A stretch of DNA of 64,000 nucleotides from CAYZZU01 sp964483105. GTDB taxonomy: Bacteria > CG2-30-53-67. Positions 57,107-64,000 of this stretch are shown here, one piece after another (positions within the stretch are counted from its first letter, which is position 1; each line of letters begins with the position of its first letter). Where the stretch lies: NCBI GenBank assembly GCA_964483105.1, contig CAYZZU010000010.1:1-64000 (forward strand), given 5' to 3'. Below the pieces are notes generated by a model. That model did no database searches, was not told where the DNA came from, and saw nothing but the letters and a program-made list of their open reading frames with translations. A program made the position numbers and the translations under genes.

Positions 57107-58158
57107 TCCCCGGATTCCAGCAGGCGGAAAAGGGGAGCGATGATTCCCATGAACCAGATGAAGCTGAAGACCGCAGTTATTCCGTCAACGAGCGTGAAAT
57201 CCATCAACGGTTCGACCATCCTGTCATAAAAGCCGAGAAACGGGTATTGCCTGCCCCCTAATAAAGGTTGTGCCAGGAGATCACACCAGAAAAAAATCTG
57301 CCAGGAGTTCTGTCGTAGGGTACGGCCGACTGAGAGCCAGGCGCGAAGACTCCCCTGCATTCCGAGATCTTCCCGCATCATCCGGCGGAGGAGACGAAAA
57401 AAGGGCGTGAGGAGCAGGGGCTTCGTTTCCTTTTGCTCCCGGTAAGCTTCCGGCGCACGCGCAAGAAACAGCTCAACGACCCCCGCCTTCCACAATCCCA
57501 TGATGATCCCCATCAGGATGTATCGCCGATGGAATCCCTCCCGTTCAAAACGCCGGGCGGAGCTTTCCAGAACCCCGGGGAGTGTGATCCATTTCCCCTG
57601 TGAGCGGATCTTTTCCGCCAGACGCTGGTCCTCCAGAAGGGGCAGGTCTTCCTCGAATCCGCCGATCCGGAAGAAGAATTCCTTTCTCATCAGGAACCCC
57701 TGATCTCCGTTCGTTGTGTTGGGCCGGTTGAGTCTGGTTTTTTCCTCCAGATAACGGTAGGCCAGGGCGTGACGTTTCGAGGATCGGAGAAAACGGAGTG
57801 GAAAATGCCCGGCAATATCGGAACATTCTTTTTGGCTGATTTCTTCATTCAGAGCGGTCAGGGCGCGGCGTAGGAGTTGAGGGTCCGGGAGACGCGAATC
57901 GGCATGTAGAAAAAGAAGGGTTTCCGCGCCTGCTGTTTTTGCCGCGGCGTTCATCTGGATGCCGCGTCCCCGGGAAGTTTCCAGGAATTTCACCCGAAAG
58001 ATGCCGGCGGTTTCGCGGGTTTTGTCTTTTGAGCCCCCGTCCGCTACGATCACCTCGACGGACACTCCCTGCTGGGCGGCCAGGTCGGAAAGAAGCCCCG
58101 GAAGGGTATCTTCTTCGTTCAAGGTCGGGATAATGACACTGAGGGATGGCGTCGGCAT
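57100..58158 (-). CDS. Family 2 glycosyltransferase (TIGR04283-like)
   Basis: 352 residues, cytoplasmic GT-A fold. It begins MPTPSLSVIIPTLNEEDTLP, with VIVADGGSKDKT and ETLLFLHADSRLPDPQLLRR containing the DxD-like nucleotide-sugar motif, then NGDQGFLMRKEFFFRIGGF. A C-terminal extension after about residue 225 is not typical of short family members and ends in hydrophobic segments (about 325-350), which may attach it to the membrane. Acceptor and sugar are unknown. It has its own predicted promoter and converges on rnfE. Confidence 0.82.
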   Translation of the reverse strand: MPTPSLSVIIPTLNEEDTLPGLLSDLAAQQGVSVEVIVADGGSKDKTRETAGIFRVKFLETSRGRGIQMNAAAKTAGAETLLFLHADSRLPDPQLLRRALTALNEEISQKECSDIAGHFPLRFLRSSKRHALAYRYLEEKTRLNRPNTTNGDQGFLMRKEFFFRIGGFEEDLPLLEDQRLAEKIRSQGKWITLPGVLESSARRFEREGFHRRYILMGIIMGLWKAGVVELFLARAPEAYREQKETKPLLLTPFFRLLRRMMREDLGMQGSLRAWLSVGRTLRQNSWQIFFWCDLLAQPLLGGRQYPFLGFYDRMVEPLMDFTLVDGITAVFSFIWFMGIIAPLFRLLESGEV

Positions 58159-58265
58159 ATGAAAATGGTCTCATCCGTTGGAAGTCAGGCCGTAACATCA
58201 TGACGGTTTCTCCGGAAGCCGGCCTGCTGTAATCCATCTCCGTTGTGAACTCCGGCTTATCTGAG

Positions 58266-58293
58266 ATTATACAAATTGTCGTTTCGGTGTAAA
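58266..58293 (-). promoter_or_regulatory. Predicted sigma-70 promoter of the glycosyltransferase
   Basis: On the minus strand, TTTACA (plus positions 58288-58293) and consensus TATAAT (58266-58271) are 16 bases apart, about 108 bases upstream of the start codon at 58158. Confidence 0.65.
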
Positions 58294-58312
58294 GCAGGGA
58301 ATACGAATTTTC

Positions 58313-58339
58313 TAAAGTGCGTTCCATTTGATCCGATAC
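58313..58339 (+). promoter_or_regulatory. Sigma-28 (FliA)-like promoter of the chemoreceptor
   Basis: TAAAGTGC (58313-58320), 11 bases, then TCCGATAC (58332-58339). Against the usual TAAAGTTT-N11-GCCGATAA pattern this is 6 of 8 in each box at exact spacing. It lies 90 bases upstream of the receptor start, and flagellar sigma control of chemoreceptors is common. Confidence 0.65.
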
Positions 58340-58429
58340 AGGAGTAAGCAGCGCCTTTTCCCGATTGTCTTTTCCAATGTGCGGAGTTGTGGGTGATGGG
58401 GGCCGGACTCCATTTGTGGAGGGGTTGTA

Positions 58430-60409
58430 ATGAAAATTCAGGGGCGGATGGCAGCGGTTTTCGGAGTGTTGACGCTTTGTTTCTTGGGGAATCTTGTCGG
58501 GATTCAGATCTGGATTCATGGTTCCCGGTCTTATGGAAGGGTGATCAACCTGGCCGGGAAGCAACGGATGCTGATGCAGAAGCTGACCAAGGATGTCCTG
58601 TTTATCACGGAGGGATTAGACGTCAGGAAGGACGCCGAGGAGACGGCCGGGCTCTTTGACCGGACACTTCAGGGGTTGATGAAGGGAGATCCTACCCTCG
58701 GATTGCCCCCCGCGGAAAATCGTAACATTCTAAAACAACTGCAAAGGGTCGAGGGGTTGTGGAAGGGGTTTGATGCTGACCTTGTGAAACGGATGTCGGG
58801 TGGGAGGGCGGACCTTGAAAGTTCCCGGAGACTGTTTGATTCTTCCGTCAAAATCCTGCGTGAGATGAACCTCGCGGTCAAGATGATGGAAGGAGAGTCC
58901 GCCCGTTCCATTGTCCACCTGAGGAATCTGGTTCTGTTTCTCTTTGCGTTGTCCTGTATTACGGTTGCGGTTTCATTCTATTATGTCAAGAGGGGAATCA
59001 TCAACCGGATTCGTTCTGTCACCCGGATGGTTGGAAGGCTTGCTGAAGGCGATCTTCAGGAAGTGTGTGTGGAAGATGACGGGACGGATGAAATTTCCGA
59101 ATTAAATCAAAGTATAGCCGCCCTCACCAGGGTATGGAACACGATTACTCGTGAATTCCTGGATGTCACCTCGTCTATTTCGCTTTCAACCAGCCGGGTC
59201 TGGTCTTCCTTCAATGTCAACATCAAGGGGATCGGCAGACAGAATGTGCAGGCGGAACAGATCGCGACCGCCTCGGAGGAAATGTCGCAGACTTCAACGG
59301 AGATTGCCGGAAACGTTTCATTGGCGGCCGATCATTCCAGCAAGGCGACCGGGGCCGCGGAAGAGGGATCCCGGACCATGGAGGAGGCTGCCAAGAGTAT
59401 CGAAGAACTGACCAGGGCGGCGGACGGGCTGGGGACGATGATTGGTCGCCTGGATGGACGTATCGGTGAGATCGGACAGATTATTCACCTGATCAACGAA
59501 ATCGCCGATCAGACCAACCTCCTTGCGCTCAATGCCGCCATTGAGGCGGCGCGGGCCGGAGAGTACGGCCGTGGTTTCGCCGTCGTGGCGGATGAGGTCC
59601 GGAAACTGGCGGAAAAAACGATCAAGGCGACCTCGAGTATCTCTGAGACGATCCATGGAATCCAGTCCGATTCCAGGGAAACCGACACCCAGATGCAGGT
59701 CTCGCGTCAGAAGGTGTCGGAATCAGTGCACTATATCGAGGAGACCCGGAAGGCCCTGGCGAACATCCTGGCCTTTTCCAGGAATTCTTCGGATGAAATC
59801 ACAAGAATTGCAACGGCCGCGGAAGAACAATCCACCACTTCGGAGGAGATCACCCGGAGTATCGCCGATTCAGCCGAAGTCTCCAAGAAGATGCTGGAAA
59901 CGGCACAGGGAATGGTCGCGGAGGTCGATACTCTGAACCAGGAGATCGATAAACTGGCTGAACATGTCTCCTGGTTCCGGTTACCCGAGGACGCGGTGTT
60001 GGAAATCCAATCCGCCATGGTGGCCCATGGGAAATGGGTCCAGAGGCTTTATCGGATGTATTACGCCGGGGAACGGATCGACCCTTCGGAAGTGGACGAT
60101 CCGAGGGAATGCCGGTTCGGAAAGTGGTACTATGGCAAGGGGGTCGGGGAGTGCGGTTCTCTGAAGGAGTTTTCCAGTTTGGATACACCCCATCGTGAGC
60201 TGCACCAACACGCGAAAGCGGCAGTGGAGGCCCGGATGAGGGGGGAGAGTGACAGGACGCTTCAGGAGATCGAACGGGTGGAGGAACTCAGCCGGGAAAT
60301 GGTCTCCTCTCTTCAAACCCTGGCGCAAGCCGTGAAAGGCGGGAGCCGGGACGCGGCCTTGACACCCATACTCGGCGAACGGGATACCTCTATCGCAAAG
60401 GTTTCCTGA
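58430..60409 (+). CDS. Methyl-accepting chemotaxis protein with PilJ-like sensor and C-terminal CZB domain
   Basis: 659 residues. TM1 at about 8-28; a periplasmic region with a PilJ/NarX-type LAGKQRMLMQKLTKD motif (41-55); TM2 at about 162-187; HAMP at about 188-240; and the signalling tip NEIADQTNLLALNAAIEAAR at 356-375. The C-terminal part (about 525-610) matches a chemoreceptor zinc-binding domain: His533, CRFGKWYYG with Cys561, and HRELH with His588 and His592. It probably relays ligand and zinc/redox signals to CheA. No che genes are nearby. Confidence 0.92.
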   Translation: MKIQGRMAAVFGVLTLCFLGNLVGIQIWIHGSRSYGRVINLAGKQRMLMQKLTKDVLFITEGLDVRKDAEETAGLFDRTLQGLMKGDPTLGLPPAENRNILKQLQRVEGLWKGFDADLVKRMSGGRADLESSRRLFDSSVKILREMNLAVKMMEGESARSIVHLRNLVLFLFALSCITVAVSFYYVKRGIINRIRSVTRMVGRLAEGDLQEVCVEDDGTDEISELNQSIAALTRVWNTITREFLDVTSSISLSTSRVWSSFNVNIKGIGRQNVQAEQIATASEEMSQTSTEIAGNVSLAADHSSKATGAAEEGSRTMEEAAKSIEELTRAADGLGTMIGRLDGRIGEIGQIIHLINEIADQTNLLALNAAIEAARAGEYGRGFAVVADEVRKLAEKTIKATSSISETIHGIQSDSRETDTQMQVSRQKVSESVHYIEETRKALANILAFSRNSSDEITRIATAAEEQSTTSEEITRSIADSAEVSKKMLETAQGMVAEVDTLNQEIDKLAEHVSWFRLPEDAVLEIQSAMVAHGKWVQRLYRMYYAGERIDPSEVDDPRECRFGKWYYGKGVGECGSLKEFSSLDTPHRELHQHAKAAVEARMRGESDRTLQEIERVEELSREMVSSLQTLAQAVKGGSRDAALTPILGERDTSIAKVS

Positions 60410-60440
60410 TATCCTGTGATCCGATCAGAATTTTCACCGG

Positions 60441-60481
60441 ATCCCTGTGGACCCGGGCCTTCGGCCCGGGTCCACAGGGAT
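60441..60481. terminator. 41-base perfect hairpin between the chemoreceptor and addA
   Basis: Positions 60441-60459 pair with 60463-60481 along 19 perfect base pairs, and the apex can fold as a CTTCGG (UUCG) tetraloop. It lies between convergent genes, so it can serve both strands. No T-run follows on either side. Confidence 0.65.
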
Positions 60482-60510
60482 TGATCTGAGAAATGGGCCG
60501 GCTTTCCTCC

Positions 60511-63500
60511 TCAGGAACAGAAGAATTTTCTGTATCCGCATTCCGGACAGCACTCCTTCCTTTTCCGAAAGGTTGAAATCCGCTCCATCTCCTCAATCGT
60601 GTCCAGGATTGCCTTTTCCGTCTCCACCGGGGTTGTGTGAACCGGATGAACGACCCCCGGCCGGAGAAAGACGAGGGCCGTCTCCACGTTCTCCCGGAAG
60701 AGGCGGTTTGCCGCCCAGGCATAGAGGGCGAGTTGGAAACGGTAGTCTTCGGCCCGGGCGGCGATCTCCGGGAGGGGGACCCGATCGGTCTTGTAGTCGA
60801 TGACCGTGAGTTCTCCCGATCGGGTGCGGTAAAAGAGATCGATGATCCCTTCAATCCGGTATGATTTCAGCTTGAGAAGGAAGGGAACCTCGGTGCGAAG
60901 TTCCGTGGCCTCTCGGAGGGATTCGGCCATATCGGAACAGGAGAAGCGGTGGAGAAGGGGGAGAATCTCCAGGCGGATTTTTTCTCTCTCCGTCGGGGAA
61001 AGGCCGCTTTGGAGGAGTTCCCGGTCGATTGTCTCGTCAAGGGTCAAATCATCGAAATCCCACTGCTGAAGGATGCGATGGACCAGACTGCCGAGCTGTG
61101 CCCCCCGGACTCCCGGCCTGTGGCGAGAGGAAAGCTCCACGACCGGTTCCGAGATCCCCAGAATTCTTGCCAGCTCATATTTTCTGGGACACCTCCGGTA
61201 GAGGAGGAGTTGCGAGGCGGTGAAGCGCCGGGGTGGTTGTCGTTCCGGCGCTTGAAGCGACTGTTCGAAGAGTTGAATGAATGAGTCTCCGTCAGGTGGA
61301 GAGGGATATCGCCCCTGGAGAATTTCGGGGTGCCGTGTGATCCAGGAATCTTTTCCCCCTCCGGCTTCGAATTTCTCCGGCGCGGGAGGGATAGGCCGGA
61401 TGATCTGTCCTTCGTAGGAGAATGCATGCAGACAGTTCTCCTCTGTAATCCCGAAAGCGGCCCGGAGCCAGTCGATGGGGACATTCGAGTCACCCCCCCT
61501 GTGATTTGTCCCCTTGACCTGTCCGGACAGGACGAGAAAGTCCCGGGCGCGGGTGAGCGCGACATAGAATAGCCGCTTTTCCTCTTCAATCCGCACTCTC
61601 CGGGTTTTTTCCAATATGCGTGTCATCAGGAAGCCCCTGGTGAGGTTTCCCCTCTCGTCCGGGACCTCGATGCCGATGCCGAGTTGTGGATCCATCTCGA
61701 TCAGATCGCTCTTTCCGTTCCGTTTCCTACCGAGGTCGGGAAGGAAAACAACCGGGAACTCCAGCCCCTTGGCCTTGTGGACGGTGAGGATTCGGACCGT
61801 TTCCTCTCCCTCCTCATCGATCAAAGATTCCCCTTCCCGTGCCTCCCGTGCCTTCAGTTCTTCGATGTAGTCGAGGAAATCGGCAAGGCCGGAGACAGGA
61901 CCGGCCGGGAAGGCCCGGGCGATATCCATCAATTTCCTCAGGTTGGCATAGCGCTGCCGCCCGGAAACAGGATCGGCGAGAAGAAGGGCAGGCAGCCCCG
62001 TCCTGTCGAGAAAACGGCCGATCAGTTCCGGGATCCGAACCCGGTCCCGCACCCGTCTTAAGGAATCGATCCACTCCCGCGCGCGGAACAGGAGCGCCCG
62101 TTCGGCCTCGTCGATCCCTTCGACTTTCTCCGGTTCCCGAAATCCATCGGAGAGAGATCTTCCCCGGGTCATGAAATAGAGGGTTTCGTCTTGAACCCCG
62201 ATCGCTGCGCTTCTGAGGATCGCCGCCAGGGCTTCTTCATTTCCGGGCTGGACAAGGACCCGAAGGAGGTTGATCACGTCGAGGATCTCCTGCCGGTCGA
62301 AAAAACCGGATCCGCTGATGACCGTGAAGGGGATCTCCCGGCGTCGAAGCGCTTCTTCGTAGAGTTTCACGTCGGTCAGCGCCCGGAGAAGGATGGCGAT
62401 ATCACCGAAACGGACGGCCTTCTCTTCTCCTTGCCGACCGAGGATTCTTTTCTCTCCACGGTCCACCATTTCCCTGATTCGGGCTGCGATCCGCGAGGCT
62501 TCCTCCCGACGGACCGCCCCGGCCGAATCGGTTCCATTCCGATCGGAAGTGAGAAAGCAGGATTCCACAAAGTGTGCGTTCGGGAGGCTTCCACGGTGGG
62601 GCAGGAGCGGGTTGAATCCCCCCGTATCGGTGTGAAAGATTTCCCGGCAAAGGGGATTGATGAAATTCAGGATTCCGGCCTGGCTCCGGAAATTCTTTTG
62701 GAGGGAAATCAGGTTTTCTTCTCCTTGCCGGGCGATCTCTTCCCGGTAATCGCGGAACACTGTGACATCCGCTCCGCGGAAGCCGTAGATCGACTGTTTG
62801 TCATCGCCCACGACAAAGATCCGGCCCGGTTTCTCTCCCGCCAGGAGTCTGACGATCTCCATCTGGAGCGGGTCGGTGTCCTGATGTTCGTCGACAAGGA
62901 GGGTGGAGAATTCTTTTCGGTACCGTTCCAGCACCTCCCGATGCTGAAGCAGGAGATCCCGGGTCAGGGTCTGGAGGTCTTCGAAGTCGAGAACTCCGAG
63001 GCTCTCCTTTTCTTTCCGGTAACGGTCGAGAAGGGGACCTGCTTCGGAAGAAAGGGCGCGCAAAAGGGCCGTTTCCTTCCGGATCCTTGTTTCGTCATAC
63101 AGGGGAAGAAGCGATTGGACCAGCGTTTTGAGTTCCTTCAAGAGATCTTTTGTCCGGTTCAGCTCGTCCGGATTCCAGGCTTTCCGGCTTCCTCCCTGTA
63201 TCCGGACCTGAGCGACTGAGTGGAGAGACTTCGCGTCCAGGGGAGAGTGGTCAAGGCAAGCAAGGACCTCCCGGCGTTTTTTCTCCATTCCATCTTCCGG
63301 ATTGTGTGCGCCGAGGACCTTCAGACGGGAGACGATCGTGTCGATTCTTTTTTCCCCCTCCCGTCGGGCATCCAGGAGCGGCTTCATGATTTCCTGATCG
63401 GATTGACATAGATACTTCTCACACCAGGTTAAGGACTTCACCCGCTGCTGAATCAGGAGGGTCAGGATCGACCGGGTTTTTTCGAGGCCATAGGCGGAGA

Positions 63501-63999
63501 GGAGATTCACGATCGATTCCGCTCCCTCTTTCAACCGGTCCTGAATATGGTTCCGGAGGGTTTTGTGGATCAGAATGACCGTTTCCGTCTCGTCGAGGGT
63601 GATAAAGCGGGGATCGATTCCCGCCTCGACGGCGTTTTCCTTGAGTATCCTGGTGCAAAGGCCATGAATCGTGTGGATCCAGGCTGCGCCGATCTCCCGG
63701 CAGCGGCCTTCCCACGTTTTTTTTTCTTTCGGCGGGGTACTGCATGCCATCCGTTCCCGCATTTTTTCCCGGATTTTCTCCTTCATCCGATTCGCCGCCT
63801 TTTCCGTGAAGGTGATGGCCACGATTCTCCCGATCTCCATCCCTGCTTTTTCGATCAGGTAGAGGAAACGCTCAACCAGGACTGTCGTCTTTCCGGAACC
63901 GGCGCCGGCGGAGACACAGAGATTCCGATCCAGGGTGGTAATGGCCCTTTTCTGGTCCGGGGTGAAGGTGGTTTGTTTGGGTTCTGCTTCTTTTTTCAT
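60511..63999 (-). CDS. addA: ATP-dependent helicase/nuclease AddA (RecB-like)
   Basis: 1162 residues of a double-strand-break repair helicase-nuclease, normally partnered by AddB, which is not in the window. The Walker A motif is AGAGSGKTTVL near residue 31, Walker B VDEHQDTDPLQ, and a later helicase motif is VHKAKGLEFPVVFLPDLGRK. The C-terminal nuclease has VIDYKTDRVPL. Four cysteines in YRRCPRKYEL and CCPECGYRKFFC suggest the AddA/AddB-type 4Fe-4S staple. The start ATG lies at the window edge, so its RBS and any longer start are not visible. Confidence 0.93.
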   Translation of the reverse strand: MKKEAEPKQTTFTPDQKRAITTLDRNLCVSAGAGSGKTTVLVERFLYLIEKAGMEIGRIVAITFTEKAANRMKEKIREKMRERMACSTPPKEKKTWEGRCREIGAAWIHTIHGLCTRILKENAVEAGIDPRFITLDETETVILIHKTLRNHIQDRLKEGAESIVNLLSAYGLEKTRSILTLLIQQRVKSLTWCEKYLCQSDQEIMKPLLDARREGEKRIDTIVSRLKVLGAHNPEDGMEKKRREVLACLDHSPLDAKSLHSVAQVRIQGGSRKAWNPDELNRTKDLLKELKTLVQSLLPLYDETRIRKETALLRALSSEAGPLLDRYRKEKESLGVLDFEDLQTLTRDLLLQHREVLERYRKEFSTLLVDEHQDTDPLQMEIVRLLAGEKPGRIFVVGDDKQSIYGFRGADVTVFRDYREEIARQGEENLISLQKNFRSQAGILNFINPLCREIFHTDTGGFNPLLPHRGSLPNAHFVESCFLTSDRNGTDSAGAVRREEASRIAARIREMVDRGEKRILGRQGEEKAVRFGDIAILLRALTDVKLYEEALRRREIPFTVISGSGFFDRQEILDVINLLRVLVQPGNEEALAAILRSAAIGVQDETLYFMTRGRSLSDGFREPEKVEGIDEAERALLFRAREWIDSLRRVRDRVRIPELIGRFLDRTGLPALLLADPVSGRQRYANLRKLMDIARAFPAGPVSGLADFLDYIEELKAREAREGESLIDEEGEETVRILTVHKAKGLEFPVVFLPDLGRKRNGKSDLIEMDPQLGIGIEVPDERGNLTRGFLMTRILEKTRRVRIEEEKRLFYVALTRARDFLVLSGQVKGTNHRGGDSNVPIDWLRAAFGITEENCLHAFSYEGQIIRPIPPAPEKFEAGGGKDSWITRHPEILQGRYPSPPDGDSFIQLFEQSLQAPERQPPRRFTASQLLLYRRCPRKYELARILGISEPVVELSSRHRPGVRGAQLGSLVHRILQQWDFDDLTLDETIDRELLQSGLSPTEREKIRLEILPLLHRFSCSDMAESLREATELRTEVPFLLKLKSYRIEGIIDLFYRTRSGELTVIDYKTDRVPLPEIAARAEDYRFQLALYAWAANRLFRENVETALVFLRPGVVHPVHTTPVETEKAILDTIEEMERISTFRKRKECCPECGYRKFFCS

Positions 64000-64000
64000 C

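Overview
This window is a chromosomal housekeeping region of a bacterium with a moderately high GC content (judged by eye, not counted). It carries an uninterrupted tRNA/tuf-secE-nusG-rplKAJL-rpoBC-str-S10-spc-alpha supercluster, followed by branched-chain amino acid, phospholipid, nucleotide-precursor and Rnf genes. The two tuf genes, the ilvBNC-pssA-leuA-leuC-leuD block with a T-box RNA in front of leuA, the rpiB-glyA-dCMP deaminase-nrdR block, and an Rnf cluster together resemble Desulfobacterota (former Deltaproteobacteria, for example Desulfuromonadales-like lineages). That assignment is an inference from gene order; no marker search was possible.

Layout. 1-1.65 kb: the end of tRNA-Thr, tuf copy 1, rpmG and tRNA-Trp. 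1.7-13.5 kb: secE, nusG, rplK, rplA, an L10 leader RNA, rplJ, rplL, rpoB and rpoC. 13.5-18 kb: a promoter and attenuator, then rpsL, rpsG, fusA and tuf copy 2. 18-34 kb: the S10, spc and alpha operons from rpsJ to rplQ, including secY, adk, map and infA. 34-39.6 kb: psd, ilvD, a DUF47/Pit phosphate transport pair and a D,D-carboxypeptidase. 39.7-49.7 kb: cstA, ilvB, ilvN, ilvC, pssA, T-box, leuA, leuC and leuD. 49.8-53.3 kb: an orphan exported protein, rpiB, glyA, dCMP deaminase and nrdR. 53.4-57.1 kb: rnfC, rnfD, rnfG and rnfE, without rnfA or rnfB. 57.1-64 kb: a glycosyltransferase (minus strand), a chemoreceptor (plus strand) and addA (minus strand).

How the genes work together. The first 34 kb makes ribosomal proteins, elongation factors, RNA polymerase and the Sec core. 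The ilv and leu genes cover acetolactate synthase through isopropylmalate isomerase, and only leuACD lies behind the leucine T-box. psd and pssA are consecutive steps of phosphatidylethanolamine synthesis, placed about 10 kb apart. RpiB, GlyA, dCMP deaminase and NrdR supply or control deoxynucleotide precursors.

I did not find a convincing new defence, mobile or biosynthetic system. The most unusual signals are in non-coding DNA and gene content: a palindromic repeat element inside the spc operon, a highly structured rpoB-rpoC spacer with competing hairpins, an Rnf cluster that stops before rnfAB, identical tuf copies whose identity extends upstream of the gene, a sigma-28-like promoter for the chemoreceptor, and an orphan exported protein behind a near-consensus promoter. 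Eight genes of the transcription/translation cluster use TTG starts with strong Shine-Dalgarno (SD) sequences.
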